NCBI RefSeq assembly: GCF_007993045.1
Contig: NZ_VOOR01000002.1
Coordinates: 124,001-188,000, forward strand
Direction of reading: 5' to 3'
Length of the DNA stretch: 64,000 bases
DNA from: Phaeodactylibacter luteus
Lineage (GTDB): Bacteria > Bacteroidota > Bacteroidia > Chitinophagales > Saprospiraceae
The position numbers and the translations under genes are program-made. The notes under the pieces are model-generated. The model was not told the origin of the DNA, made no database searches, and worked only from the letters and a program-made list of their open reading frames with translations. Within the stretch, counting starts at the first letter, position 1. Every line of letters begins with the position of its first letter. Shown here piece after piece: positions 8,283 to 17,483 of the stretch.

Positions 8283-9026
8283 CTAAAACTTTAAATAAAA
8301 ATCCTGAGTCAGCGCCTTGTACTCCGGGGTATAATCCGTCTCTGCTGGCCCAAGCCGTACGACAAGCTCATCTGTCCTGCAGCGCCCTTGTTCTCTTTCA
8401 AACTGCATCAGCAAGCGCTCAGTAGGCTTTGCCGGGACGGTACGTACTTCTGTGCAATGCCGGCAGTACAGGTTGTACTCTTCTGCCCGCTCCTGAAACC
8501 GGAGCCCTTCCAAATAAGGGAGCACGACGCAAAGCCGCCCTTGATCAGACAGAAGCCGGCGGGCAGCCACGAGCAAGTCTCCGTGCGGGAGCTTTACGGT
8601 ATGCCTTACTTGGTTGCGGTCTTCGCGATTACTGAAGGTGCCCCCGGAAAAGAAGGGAGGATTGCTGACGATAAGGTCGAACACACGGCCGGCAGACCGG
8701 GCGTAATCCTGTATGGCCTCGGCCACAATATGCACCCTCCCTGCAAAAGGGGAAGCCGCTGCGTTCTGCCGGGCCTGCTCGCAGGAAAGCGCATCGATAT
8801 CTATGCCGAACACCTCGGCAGAGGGCATGCGCTGTGCCAGCATAAGGGCAATAACGCCAGATCCGGTACCTATATCTAGGGCACTGCCGGCCCCTTCGGT
8901 ACTGGCCCAAGCCCCGAGCAGTACACCGTCTGTGCCAATCTTCATGCTGCACTGGTCTTGTTGCAGTTCGAATTGTTTGAAGCGGAAAGGCGTGGGCGCT
9001 GCCGGTGGGGTTATTTTTTCTGACAT
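8283..9026 (-). CDS. trmN6: tRNA1(Val) (adenine(37)-N6)-methyltransferase TrmN6 (YfiC family)
   Basis: A 247-residue class I SAM-dependent methyltransferase, the usual length for YfiC/TrmN6. The N-terminus has the family FRFKQFELQQDQCSMKIGTDGVLLGAW type of lead-in (8929-9000 region), followed by SAM motif I ALDIGTGSGVIALMLA and the adenine-N6 catalytic motif NPPFF. The enzyme is known to modify A37 of tRNA1(Val). The frame is open upstream to 9344, but homology starts at the ATG at 9026, just after a terminator hairpin. Confidence 0.92.
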   Translation of the reverse strand: MSEKITPPAAPTPFRFKQFELQQDQCSMKIGTDGVLLGAWASTEGAGSALDIGTGSGVIALMLAQRMPSAEVFGIDIDALSCEQARQNAAASPFAGRVHIVAEAIQDYARSAGRVFDLIVSNPPFFSGGTFSNREDRNQVRHTVKLPHGDLLVAARRLLSDQGRLCVVLPYLEGLRFQERAEEYNLYCRHCTEVRTVPAKPTERLLMQFEREQGRCRTDELVVRLGPAETDYTPEYKALTQDFYLKF

Positions 9027-9043
9027 AGCATTTTGCGGATTAA

Positions 9044-9077
9044 AAAAGGGGGAACGAGTAGCCCCGTTCCCCCTTTT
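9044..9077 (-). terminator. Rho-independent terminator after the DUF5689 gene
   Basis: AAAAGGGGGAACG (9044-9056) and CGTTCCCCCTTTT (9065-9077) form a 13-bp perfect stem with an 8-nt loop. It lies between the DUF5689 stop (9113) and the trmN6 start (9026) and ends in T runs on both strands. Confidence 0.85.
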
Positions 9078-9112
9078 AACACTTTTCCTGGGCATCGGTT
9101 GAAAGCCCCTGC

Positions 9113-11134
9113 TTATTGCTCTATATCTGAAAGGTTGCGGATATTGAGCTGAGGCGAATTGAACTGTGACACCAAAGCAGTAATGGTGAATGCCCCTTCT
9201 GGCAGGCTGCTGCCCGAAAACGTAGCCTGCGGGCGGGTGTAGATGTCCATTGTGCCTGTCCCGTCGTCGAGCACTTGTGTGCCCTCGAAGGTACCTGTGC
9301 CCGTGAAGCTGACATCGGTAATGCGGACCAGCGTGGACTCCCAAGTCTCGAGGTTGCTCAGCACCTCTGCGATGGTAGCTTCCCGCGGCTCAGGAATCTC
9401 GCCATTGCCCTGTGTGACCGCATTGGCATTAGGCACATTATTGACCTGCAGCAAGCCATTGAACTCGCTCAGCTCCAGTGCAGAGACATTGATTTCTACT
9501 TCTTCTCCCAGCGAGAAATCGTGGTTGTCTTCAAAGCGGACCACAATGCCCCCGGTCGCATCTTGTATGACCATATTCCGGCCAGTGATATTGCCTGCGT
9601 CTTTGTCAGAAACCACGATGGCCTTCACAAAGCGGTTAGCAGGAGCAGCACTGCCGCCAGCCTCAAAGACGTCGCGCAGGTTCTCCAGGAAAATCTGCTC
9701 TGGGTCGCCATTTCCGGTAGGCTCCCCCCCTACGTCTTCCAGATTGCGGATCAGCAGCTGTGGGTCGTTAAACTGTGAAACGATGGCTACCATATCAATG
9801 GGCTCCCCGGGCAGCGGGCTGCCGGAGAATGTCGCTGCACTGCGGGTGAACATATCCATGCTCCCACTTCCATCGCTGACGGTGGTGGAGCCGTTGAACG
9901 TTGCACCGCCAGAGATGGTTGCGTTGAGGATCTGGACCAAAGTAGACTCCCAGACTTCAGCGTTTTCCAGTACATCGTTTACTGTAGCCACACGAGGTAC
10001 TACTGATTCGCCCATGCCATTGGATGTTGCCAGGTCGTTGTTCACAAAGTTCACTTGCAGCAAGCCATTGAATTCGCTCAGCTCCTGGCCAGAGACGACG
10101 ACCTCAATTTCTTCGCCTTGAGCAAAGTTGTGGGGGTTCTGCAAACGGACTACGATGCCCGCCGTGTTGTCTTGCATGACCAAGTTGCGGATATCGATAT
10201 TGCCGTTGTCTTTATCCGAAATAACAATGCCCCGGATTTTCTTGTCGGCTGGGCCTTCCAGCGCACCGCCCGCAAAGGCCTCCCGAAGCTCGCGTATGCT
10301 CATCAGCTCCTCTTCTCCAGTACCTGCATTGCAGCGCGTGCCGTTCAGCTGTACATCCTCGGGGTTGCGCAGAAAGAGCTGCTTGGTATTGCCAAACACA
10401 CTGTAGACCGCAGTCAGTGTACCCCGGCCAGCAGGGATGGTATCACCCGCAAAATCAGCAAAGCCGCTCGTTCGGACTACAATCTCATTGCCGTCGCAGT
10501 CCTGTAGTGTGCGGTTTAGGGTTTGGAAACCGAAAGGGTCTGCGTAAGTGAGCCCTACCTCGAAAGAGGCAAACTCGACATCTTCCAGCTGCACGAGCGT
10601 AGTCACATCAGCTGCGCCAAGGCTGCTGATGGTGCGCACAGCCGGGGCGGGCTCTCCCACGAGGCGCCCACGGTAAAAGCGGGCGTTGAGGTCTACGATA
10701 TCCCCCAGCTGGTCTGCGCCGTTCTCTTTGTAAATGTAGCCGCCGAGCTGTACGACACCATTGTACTCGCCCAAGACGAGCCCTTGGCAGTCGATGGCGA
10801 TTTCGCGCCCCAGCGGGTAGAGGTTGAACGCATCGGTCAGGTTGATGAGGACTTCAATGCCGGCTGTACTGTCTTGTACGATCAGCGAACGGAAGAAGTT
10901 GCCCCCGGCATCGTTCCCGACCACGACCCCCTGAATGACGGCCTCTTGTTCAATGACAGTGAGGCGGCCGGGGAGGTACAGGTTTTTGAGTTCTTCGATA
11001 GTCGTGTTGCCCGTCACCTTGAGGTCTTCCCCTGTTACGGGCGGTTCTTCAAAATCGGTGTCTACGCAAGCAGGCAGTACAGTGAGCCCTAGCAGGAGGC
11101 TCAGCAAGAAGAGTTTTGAGAATTTGAAAGTCAT
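9113..11134 (-). CDS. DUF5689 lipoprotein with three tandem ligand-binding-like modules
   Basis: A 673-residue exported protein. The signal ends in a good lipobox (TVLPAC, Cys23). Three related modules follow: about 45-262 (a DUF5689-like domain), 280-468 and 483-672. Modules two and three are clear internal duplicates, sharing VVSDKDxGNI, VVRxxxxHxFxxGEExE, ELSEFNGLLQVN and VSQFNxPQLxIRNL. Similar strings in module one (ELxxFNG-like EYNGVVQLGGYIY) suggest a common OB-like fold. It follows the receptor gene by 40 bp on the same strand, so it is probably the surface lipoprotein partner of that receptor. The ATG at 11134 was chosen for the signal peptide; the frame extends upstream to 11410. 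Confidence 0.88.
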   Translation of the reverse strand: MTFKFSKLFLLSLLLGLTVLPACVDTDFEEPPVTGEDLKVTGNTTIEELKNLYLPGRLTVIEQEAVIQGVVVGNDAGGNFFRSLIVQDSTAGIEVLINLTDAFNLYPLGREIAIDCQGLVLGEYNGVVQLGGYIYKENGADQLGDIVDLNARFYRGRLVGEPAPAVRTISSLGAADVTTLVQLEDVEFASFEVGLTYADPFGFQTLNRTLQDCDGNEIVVRTSGFADFAGDTIPAGRGTLTAVYSVFGNTKQLFLRNPEDVQLNGTRCNAGTGEEELMSIRELREAFAGGALEGPADKKIRGIVISDKDNGNIDIRNLVMQDNTAGIVVRLQNPHNFAQGEEIEVVVSGQELSEFNGLLQVNFVNNDLATSNGMGESVVPRVATVNDVLENAEVWESTLVQILNATISGGATFNGSTTVSDGSGSMDMFTRSAATFSGSPLPGEPIDMVAIVSQFNDPQLLIRNLEDVGGEPTGNGDPEQIFLENLRDVFEAGGSAAPANRFVKAIVVSDKDAGNITGRNMVIQDATGGIVVRFEDNHDFSLGEEVEINVSALELSEFNGLLQVNNVPNANAVTQGNGEIPEPREATIAEVLSNLETWESTLVRITDVSFTGTGTFEGTQVLDDGTGTMDIYTRPQATFSGSSLPEGAFTITALVSQFNSPQLNIRNLSDIEQ

Positions 11135-11174
11135 GCGATATGCAGTTTTAGCTTTTTGCAAAAATGGGTTGGGG

Positions 11175-13964
11175 TTAAAACCTGAGGCTGACATTAACGA
11201 AAAAGTTGCGGCCATAGAGGTAGTAATACCTTGGCTGGAATACCGAGTTCTGCCCAGCCCGGGCATCAAAATCAAAACGCAGCTGATCGAAGCCGCCGGT
11301 AATGAAGTCGGTATTGTCCAGCAGGTTATTGACCCCTGCGTTGATGTAAAGGAAGGTATCCCCAAAACGGAAAGACTTCCCGCCGAAGAGGTCAACGGTA
11401 AACTGCCCATCGGCTTGCCGCTGCCCGGTCACCGTTTCATACCCTGGAGATTCCGGGTCGAGCCCGATGACTGCTTCCGTAGTCCGGCTGAGGGGGTTGT
11501 AGTCGATGAAGATGTTGTCAAAGTAGTTGAAGTTCAGGTAAGCGAACCAGTAACCCGGGGGGCGAAGGTTGAGCCCGAGGGTATAGGCATTTTGTGGGCG
11601 GCCAGGCACCCTAAGGCCTTCAGAATACACCTCAAATTCACTATTGAGCAGTTCGAAAGTCTCCTGGTCGTCCCCATACAAAGCACCCTGTGCCCGGCTA
11701 TTGTAAAAATACTCGCCTACTGCTGCCACTCCACGTATGCTGAGGCTTGGCGTCACTTTTGCTTCTACAGCCAGCTCGATACCCTGATGCACTTCGTCCT
11801 GCCCGGTCAGTACCAAGCTGCCGAAGGTCCGCTGTAGGTCATTGTAAAAGCGGACGATCTCAGTGCGGTTCTCAAACTGTGTGAAGTAAAGCCCCGCTCT
11901 TGCCTGCACATTGGGCGAGCGCAAGAGGTAGCCGATTTCGCCACCGTAGATGGTCTCGCTCTCCAGGCCGGGCACCAGCTGATCGCGGGTACGCGGTGAA
12001 ACGTAAGCATTGCGTGTGAAGGGTGCGCGTGTCATGTGGATGCCATTGGCAAAGATATAATTGCGGCCATTCGCCTTGAAGGTAGCCCCGCCTTTGATGC
12101 CAAGGTTGTTGAAGGTCTGCTTTTCGGATTCGCCGAAGGAGTTGTCCGGGAAACGTCCGGTTTTATATTTGCCATCCCGCCAAAAACGGGTCTGAGAAGC
12201 TTCAGCAGCCACGAAGAGGTCAAACCGGGGCAAGGTGAACTGCCCCTGTACCCATCCGCTGACCTTGCGCACATGAATGTCATAGCTATAACCAAAGCGG
12301 TCGCCCTCACGGACCACCCGGTTGGGGTTGTTGACATCGCTCTGCTGTACTACAGGGTCATCTGGGAAGTCGCGCACTGCAAATGCATCTATATCGACGA
12401 AGTAGTCCGCGCCCAGCAGGTCTTCCACCACCTTGAAGTTGTCGACCGTCTGCCCTTGATATGCGAGCCCGGCGGTCAGGGTAAAGCTCTCGCTGAGCAC
12501 ATGGTTGTAGTTGGAGTAGAAGTTGTACTCTTTGGAATCGTAGCGGCGGTCTTCTATCATGTACTGTGCCCAACGGCCTTGCGCCTCTTCGGTCACAAAC
12601 TGTGGGTATTTTTCAGCAAGCGCTGAGCTGCGGTTCACCTCATAAAATTCATCCCAATTGATCTGCCGTGCGGACTCGTCGTTGCGGAGGCGGTCTGCAA
12701 TAACTGCTGCGGCTTCCGGCTGCCCAATGGATTCAAAGTAGCTGGGGAGGCTTCGGTAATAATCTGGGCGGGGGTCGGCAGCTTCGAACCAATTGAGGGC
12801 GGTACTTCCAATACGGCCAAACTGGTAGGAGGCGGTGGTCGTAAGCGTAGCAGCCTCGCTGATGTTCCAATCGTGCCGCAGCATCAGTACCGGCTGATGC
12901 GTATTGGAGACCCTTGAGTTGCGCTTCTCCCCATTTTGGTACCCCCAAAAGGGATTGTAGAAGTTGTCACCAGCCAGCTCATACATTTCCGGGGTGCTCG
13001 CGCCTGCGCGCCCGCGCTTGGTCGGTGCGCCAAAAGTGGTAAAATTGAGCAGGTGTCTGTCTCCCAGCTTGCGGTCTATAGCGAGGAAGTAAGCATAGGC
13101 ATCATAAAATGTGCCTGGCTCATAGCCCTCTTCTGCCCAGCGGTGCGAGCCAGAAAAAGCTACGGCCCAGCCATTGTCCATCATTCCTGTTGCCAGCGTC
13201 GCCATGGTCCGCCAGCGGTACCCACGGTTGGTCGCAGAAGTAGTGAGGCGGACCTGCTTCCGCTGGGAGGAAGCGCGCATATCGATTTCAGAGCCGCCGC
13301 CTACCCCGCCAAAGGAATAAGAAAGGGGCGCCAGGCCGATCTCTGCGCTACGGTTGCGGGTCACATCGTTCAAGCCGCCAAGGGCGCTCCAAAAGGCGCG
13401 GCCGTTCTCCAGCTCATTGAAGGGCACACCATTGATATAAACCGACGTGTTTTCAGAATCGTACCCGCGGATGCGGAAACGGGCAGGGCCAAAGGTGAAG
13501 GCTGCCGCAGAAACGAATACATCGCGGGATGCAGCAAGCACGCCCGAAATGTTCTGATTATCGTTTTCCTGCTCCAAGTCCCCATCGGAAAGGGTGATGG
13601 TCGGGATGAAGTCCTCTTTGTTCGTAATCCCCTCCTCCCGGGCAGTCGGCAGTAGGGTGACGACGCCAAGGTCCACCACCCGCTGCCCATTGGCTTCAAT
13701 CAGTGTCCGCAGCGTTTGGTCAATATAATCGCCTTTGCTGTGATAGGTAAGATCGTACTCTCCTTCCGGCACCTCGTACAGGGAAAAGCTCCCCTGTGCA
13801 TCGGTGACGCCGGTAAAAGGCTGGCCCTCAATAGTGACAACAACACCGGAGACCGGGAGCTGTGTTTCACTGTCGAGCACAACGCCTTTCACTTCCACCT
13901 GCGCGTAGATGCCATAGGCCAAGAACGCCAACAGACAGGATAAAATCGTGCGTTTCAGTTGCAT
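11175..13964 (-). CDS. TonB-dependent receptor with carboxypeptidase-like regulatory domain
   Basis: A 929-residue outer-membrane receptor. The signal peptide (to YGIYAQ) is followed by a CarboxypepD_reg-like beta domain (VEVKGVVLDSETQLPVSG to about residue 100), a plug domain (YINGVPFNELENGRAFWSALGG, then GLAPLSYSFGGVGGGSEID) and a 22-strand-type barrel ending in the C-terminal signature NFFVNVSLRF. The plug matches receptors found next to DUF5689 lipoproteins in Bacteroidota. The operon with DUF5689 and the divergent endonuclease-like gene suggest a nucleic-acid- or phosphate-related substrate, which is inference. The ATG at 13964 was chosen for the signal peptide. Confidence 0.93.
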   Translation of the reverse strand: MQLKRTILSCLLAFLAYGIYAQVEVKGVVLDSETQLPVSGVVVTIEGQPFTGVTDAQGSFSLYEVPEGEYDLTYHSKGDYIDQTLRTLIEANGQRVVDLGVVTLLPTAREEGITNKEDFIPTITLSDGDLEQENDNQNISGVLAASRDVFVSAAAFTFGPARFRIRGYDSENTSVYINGVPFNELENGRAFWSALGGLNDVTRNRSAEIGLAPLSYSFGGVGGGSEIDMRASSQRKQVRLTTSATNRGYRWRTMATLATGMMDNGWAVAFSGSHRWAEEGYEPGTFYDAYAYFLAIDRKLGDRHLLNFTTFGAPTKRGRAGASTPEMYELAGDNFYNPFWGYQNGEKRNSRVSNTHQPVLMLRHDWNISEAATLTTTASYQFGRIGSTALNWFEAADPRPDYYRSLPSYFESIGQPEAAAVIADRLRNDESARQINWDEFYEVNRSSALAEKYPQFVTEEAQGRWAQYMIEDRRYDSKEYNFYSNYNHVLSESFTLTAGLAYQGQTVDNFKVVEDLLGADYFVDIDAFAVRDFPDDPVVQQSDVNNPNRVVREGDRFGYSYDIHVRKVSGWVQGQFTLPRFDLFVAAEASQTRFWRDGKYKTGRFPDNSFGESEKQTFNNLGIKGGATFKANGRNYIFANGIHMTRAPFTRNAYVSPRTRDQLVPGLESETIYGGEIGYLLRSPNVQARAGLYFTQFENRTEIVRFYNDLQRTFGSLVLTGQDEVHQGIELAVEAKVTPSLSIRGVAAVGEYFYNSRAQGALYGDDQETFELLNSEFEVYSEGLRVPGRPQNAYTLGLNLRPPGYWFAYLNFNYFDNIFIDYNPLSRTTEAVIGLDPESPGYETVTGQRQADGQFTVDLFGGKSFRFGDTFLYINAGVNNLLDNTDFITGGFDQLRFDFDARAGQNSVFQPRYYYLYGRNFFVNVSLRF

Positions 13965-14124
13965 AAATACATTATGGTTTAGATCAGTAGTATTTCCTTT
14001 GGGGGTGCCTATTGCCAAGTGCTAGCAGAACACTGTCTTTAAGGAGGCCACGGCGCGGCAGAGCATCAAAGGCCTCGGCGTCGGAAAAGGGCGGCTTAAA
14101 GGGAGGCTGTTGCTTAATTTCCAG

Positions 14125-14132
14125 CAAAAGTA
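14125..14132 (-). promoter_or_regulatory. -7 box of the receptor/DUF5689 operon
   Basis: TACTTTTG on the minus strand fits TAnnTTTG. Transcription would start near 14118, leaving a leader of about 150 nt before the ATG at 13964. I saw no known riboswitch in that leader. Confidence 0.5.
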
Positions 14133-14229
14133 GCAGTTTATTCTGTTATCTGAAGCACTGAATTTCAAAAATTAATAGCCAGTTAATGTAATACAGCCTG
14201 CCCTATCCGTTTTGAGAATCCTTAATTTC

Positions 14230-14237
14230 TATATTTG
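14230..14237 (+). promoter_or_regulatory. -7 box of the endonuclease/phosphatase gene
   Basis: TATATTTG on the plus strand fits TAnnTTTG exactly and lies 24 bp before the ATG at 14262. It is divergent from the 14125-14132 box, so the two transcription units share a 100-bp control region. Confidence 0.65.
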
Positions 14238-14261
14238 CACCGCACAAAAGCATGCCTGCAT

Positions 14262-15299
14262 ATGAAGCTTACTGTCCGCTTGCTGTTCATCCTTTCTCTG
14301 CCGTTCGCACTTAGCGCACAGCAGAATTATAAAGTCGGGGCCATCGGCTTTTACAATTTTGAAAACCTGTTCGACACCCTGGATACGGAAAATGTCAGGG
14401 ATACGGAGTTCACCCCTTCCGGGGAACGGGTATGGAACACCGAGCGCTATACCCAAAAACTAGACCGCCTTGCGAAAGTTGTTGCCGAGCTGGCCACCGA
14501 AGTAACACCGGACGGTGTGGCAGTGCTTGGCGTTTCCGAAATTGAAAACCGGAGCGTGCTCGAAGACTTCGTCGCTCATCCTCTCATCAAAGACCGGGGG
14601 TATCAGATCGTGCACGAAGACTCCCCCGACCTAAGGGGCATCGATGTGGCGTTGATCTACAACCCCAGGTACTTTACGGTGCTCGGGCATAAAATGTTAG
14701 AAGTTGAGCTTTTCCGGGAAGACGGAAGCCGCAGGTACACCCGTGATGTCATGCTGGTATCTGGAACTTTTGACGGCGACCCCATCCACATTATGGTCAA
14801 CCACTGGCCAAGCCGGAGCGGGGGCGAAGCGGCGAGCCAGCCGGGGCGCAACAAAGCAGCTATGGTCTGCAAAATGGCGGCTGATTCGATAATGGCTCAA
14901 GACCCTGAGGCCAAGATCATCATCATGGGCGACCTCAACGACGACCCGGTCAGCCCTTCTGTAAAGGAAGTGATCGGCGCAAAATTTAAGCGCAAAAAAG
15001 TAGGCAAAGGGGAATTTTACAACCCCATGTACGATCTGTACCGCAAAGGCATTGGCACGCTTGCATACCGTGACACTTGGAGCCTTTTTGACCAGCTGCT
15101 GTTGTCTTACGGCCTGGCTAACCCCCGTGCTGAAGGCTACCGCATGTACCAAGTCAAGGTGCACAACCCCAACTACCTTTTCCAAAAGCATGGGCGCTTC
15201 AAAGGCTACCCTTTCCGCACATTCGGCGGAAGTGAGTATCTTGGGGGCTACAGCGACCACTTCCCGGTTTATTTGCTCATGATCAAGCCTGCAGCCTAG
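14262..15299 (+). CDS. Exported endonuclease/exonuclease/phosphatase family protein
   Basis: 345 residues with a signal peptide (to ALSAQQ) and an EEP (DNase I-like) fold. Metal and catalytic motifs are visible in order: FYNFENLFD, the VSEIENR glutamate, DVALIYNP, NHWPSRSGG with its histidine, MGDLNDDP, and the terminal YSDHFPV histidine. All key residues are present, so a secreted nuclease or phosphodiesterase is likely. The ATG at 14262 begins the signal peptide; an in-frame GTG/TTG-type extension to 14235 would overlap the -7 box. It is divergent from the receptor/DUF5689 pair, which it may serve by cutting nucleic acid outside the cell. Confidence 0.9.
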   Translation: MKLTVRLLFILSLPFALSAQQNYKVGAIGFYNFENLFDTLDTENVRDTEFTPSGERVWNTERYTQKLDRLAKVVAELATEVTPDGVAVLGVSEIENRSVLEDFVAHPLIKDRGYQIVHEDSPDLRGIDVALIYNPRYFTVLGHKMLEVELFREDGSRRYTRDVMLVSGTFDGDPIHIMVNHWPSRSGGEAASQPGRNKAAMVCKMAADSIMAQDPEAKIIIMGDLNDDPVSPSVKEVIGAKFKRKKVGKGEFYNPMYDLYRKGIGTLAYRDTWSLFDQLLLSYGLANPRAEGYRMYQVKVHNPNYLFQKHGRFKGYPFRTFGGSEYLGGYSDHFPVYLLMIKPAA

Positions 15300-15331
15300 C
15301 GCGATTGTAGGCCTAAAACCTACTCTGCCTT

Positions 15332-16630
15332 TTGGACAAACCACCTCTGGAACTCAGCCGAGATTTCGAACAAGCCCTGCACCTGATTGAGGATGAAGGG
15401 CGTAATGTTTTTGTTACCGGCAGGGCGGGCACCGGCAAATCAACCCTGCTCCAATTGTTCAGGCGCACTACCCGAAAAAAAGTGGCCGTCGTTGCACCAA
15501 CAGGCATTGCCGCGCTGAACGTGGGCGGGCAGACCATCCACTCTTTTTTTGGCTTCCCTGCCAAACCCCTCACAAAACAGGAACTGAAAAAACGGCGCGA
15601 CCGCAAGCTGTACAAAAACCTGGAAGTGCTTGTCATAGACGAAATCTCTATGGTAAGGGCCGATTTGCTAGACAATATCGACCATTTCCTTCGCCTCAAC
15701 CGGGAAGTGCCCGCCCCTTTCGGCGGCCTGCAGGTGGTCTTCTTTGGCGATGTCTTCCAATTGCCGCCTGTTGTCGCCAATGATATCGAGGCGATGCGCT
15801 TTCAGCTGGAGTATCAGTCCCCCTACTTTTTCTCTGCCCATGTATTTGACGACCCCCTGTTCAGTATGGACATGATGGAGCTCAACAAAGTCTATCGGCA
15901 GGACAACCGCAACTTCCTTCGCCTGCTCGAAGCCGTCCGGCTCAACCGGGTAGATTATGACGACCTCGACGACCTCAACAGCCGCTATCTTCCACAATTT
16001 GAAGCCGAAGACTACTACATCACCCTCTCCGCCCGGAATGCTACCGTAGACCGGATCAATGATGCAGAGCTTAGCCGCATCCCCTTGGAAGAGCAAGTAT
16101 ACCCGGCCAAGATATCAGGGCAGTTCAACCCCCGCCTCTACCCTGCCGACCCCTTGATGAAGCTAAAATTGGGCGCGCAGGTCATGTTCGTCAAAAATGA
16201 CCCCGACCGGAGGTTTGTCAATGGCACAATTGGCAAAATCGTAGGTATGGGGAAAGACGCTGTGACGGTACAGGTAGAAGGCCCGGATGGCAGCCCACAA
16301 AAAATCGAGGCCTCCCCCGTTGAGTGGGAAATCTTAAAGTACAAGCCTTCAGAAAAAGACCCTTCCGCCATAGAAACCGAAGTCCTCGGCACTTTTGCTC
16401 AACTGCCCCTAAGGCTCGCCTGGGCCATTACCATACATAAATCGCAGGGCAAGACCTTCGACAAGGTCATTATAGACATGGGCAGGGGCGCATTCGAACA
16501 CGGGCAGACCTACGTGGCCCTGAGCCGGTGCAGGAGCCTTGGCGGTATAGTGCTCAAGCAAAAACTCCGGCATCAGGATATCCTCACCGACCAACGGGTG
16601 GTCGAATTTTATGAAGCCCATTTCAGGTGA
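15332..16630 (+). CDS. Pif1-family DNA helicase (SF1B)
   Basis: 432 residues. Walker A GRAGTGKST is at 30-38, followed by motif Ia VAPTGIAALNVGGQTIHSFF, Walker B VIDEISMV at about 101-108, motif III GGLQVVFFGDVFQLPPV, and the C-terminal AWAITIHKSQGKTFDKVIID and TYVALSRCRSLGGI motifs, all standard Pif1/RRM3 features. Such helicases unwind G-quadruplexes and RNA-DNA hybrids. It appears to use a TTG start at 15332, 32 nt after the previous stop, because no ATG precedes the homology. It may be co-transcribed with the upstream endonuclease gene, but the functional link is uncertain. Confidence 0.92.
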   Translation: MDKPPLELSRDFEQALHLIEDEGRNVFVTGRAGTGKSTLLQLFRRTTRKKVAVVAPTGIAALNVGGQTIHSFFGFPAKPLTKQELKKRRDRKLYKNLEVLVIDEISMVRADLLDNIDHFLRLNREVPAPFGGLQVVFFGDVFQLPPVVANDIEAMRFQLEYQSPYFFSAHVFDDPLFSMDMMELNKVYRQDNRNFLRLLEAVRLNRVDYDDLDDLNSRYLPQFEAEDYYITLSARNATVDRINDAELSRIPLEEQVYPAKISGQFNPRLYPADPLMKLKLGAQVMFVKNDPDRRFVNGTIGKIVGMGKDAVTVQVEGPDGSPQKIEASPVEWEILKYKPSEKDPSAIETEVLGTFAQLPLRLAWAITIHKSQGKTFDKVIIDMGRGAFEHGQTYVALSRCRSLGGIVLKQKLRHQDILTDQRVVEFYEAHFR

Positions 16631-16644
16631 TGCCCATCCTCCAA

Positions 16645-16672
16645 TTGGGATGCTTTAAGTTTTCTATATTTG
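16645..16672 (+). promoter_or_regulatory. Promoter of the methyltransferase/PAP2/ZIP genes
   Basis: TTG (16645-16647), 17 bp, then TATATTTG (16665-16672), a good match to the Bacteroidota -33/-7 pattern. The first ATG follows at 16742. Confidence 0.6.
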
Positions 16673-16741
16673 CGCCGTTCTTTTTATTCTCTGCCCTGTC
16701 TTATTCATAAAAGCCAAGGCCCTGTGGCCGACTGACAAGAT

Positions 16742-17476
16742 ATGACAAAGCCCGAGTGGTTTGAAAACTGGTTTGACTCTCCCTACTACCACATCCTTTA
16801 TAAGTATAGAGATGAACAGGAGGCAGAAGCTTTCATTAATAAACTGCTAGCCTACTTGGACATCCCCGCCGGGGCCGAGGTGCTCGATCTGGCCTGTGGC
16901 CGGGGCCGGTATGCCCTTCACCTTGCCAATCAGGGGCTGCAGGTTACGGGAGTAGACCTTTCGGAAAACAGCATCGCCTATGCAAAAGCGCTAGAGCATG
17001 AGCACCTCTCTTTCTACCGCCACGATATGCGGGAGCCTTTCCAGGAAGCAGCGTTCGACTATGTATTCAATTTCTTTACCAGCTTTGGGTACTTCAAAAC
17101 CAGAGCTGAGGATTTGCAGGCCCTGCGCAGTGCCTGTGCCAACCTCCGGGCCGGCGGCACTTTCGTCCTGGACTTTTTCAATGCCAACTATGTACAGCAG
17201 CGCCTTACTGGCCGAGAGAAGAAAGTCGTGGACGGGATCCATTTTGACATCCAAAAGTACACCGCAGAGGGGCGGGTCATCAAGCAGATCTGCTTTGCAC
17301 ATCAAGGGCATACCTACTGCTTTGAAGAGCAGGTCAAGCTATTGGGCAAGGCTGACTTCGAGCTGCTGCTCGCAGAGGCGGGCTTCCGGCTGGAAACCGT
17401 ATTTGGCGATTATCAGCTTGCCCCCTTCCACCCTGCAGACAGCCCACGGCTGATCTTGGTAGCCACCAAAAACTAA
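16742..17476 (+). CDS. Class I SAM-dependent methyltransferase
   Basis: 244 residues with SAM motif I VLDLACGRGRYALHLA, the acidic loop VTGVDLSENSI, motif II-like FDYVFNFFTSFGYF and the post-core region beginning with LRAGGTFVLDFFNANYV. It belongs to a widespread family of small-molecule or lipid methyltransferases whose substrate is not known to me. It is followed at 8 bp by a PAP2 phosphatase and then a ZIP transporter, making a likely three-gene transcript from the promoter at 16645-16672. No substrate can be read from the sequence. Confidence 0.85.
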   Translation: MTKPEWFENWFDSPYYHILYKYRDEQEAEAFINKLLAYLDIPAGAEVLDLACGRGRYALHLANQGLQVTGVDLSENSIAYAKALEHEHLSFYRHDMREPFQEAAFDYVFNFFTSFGYFKTRAEDLQALRSACANLRAGGTFVLDFFNANYVQQRLTGREKKVVDGIHFDIQKYTAEGRVIKQICFAHQGHTYCFEEQVKLLGKADFELLLAEAGFRLETVFGDYQLAPFHPADSPRLILVATKN

Positions 17477-17483
17477 AGCGCTT

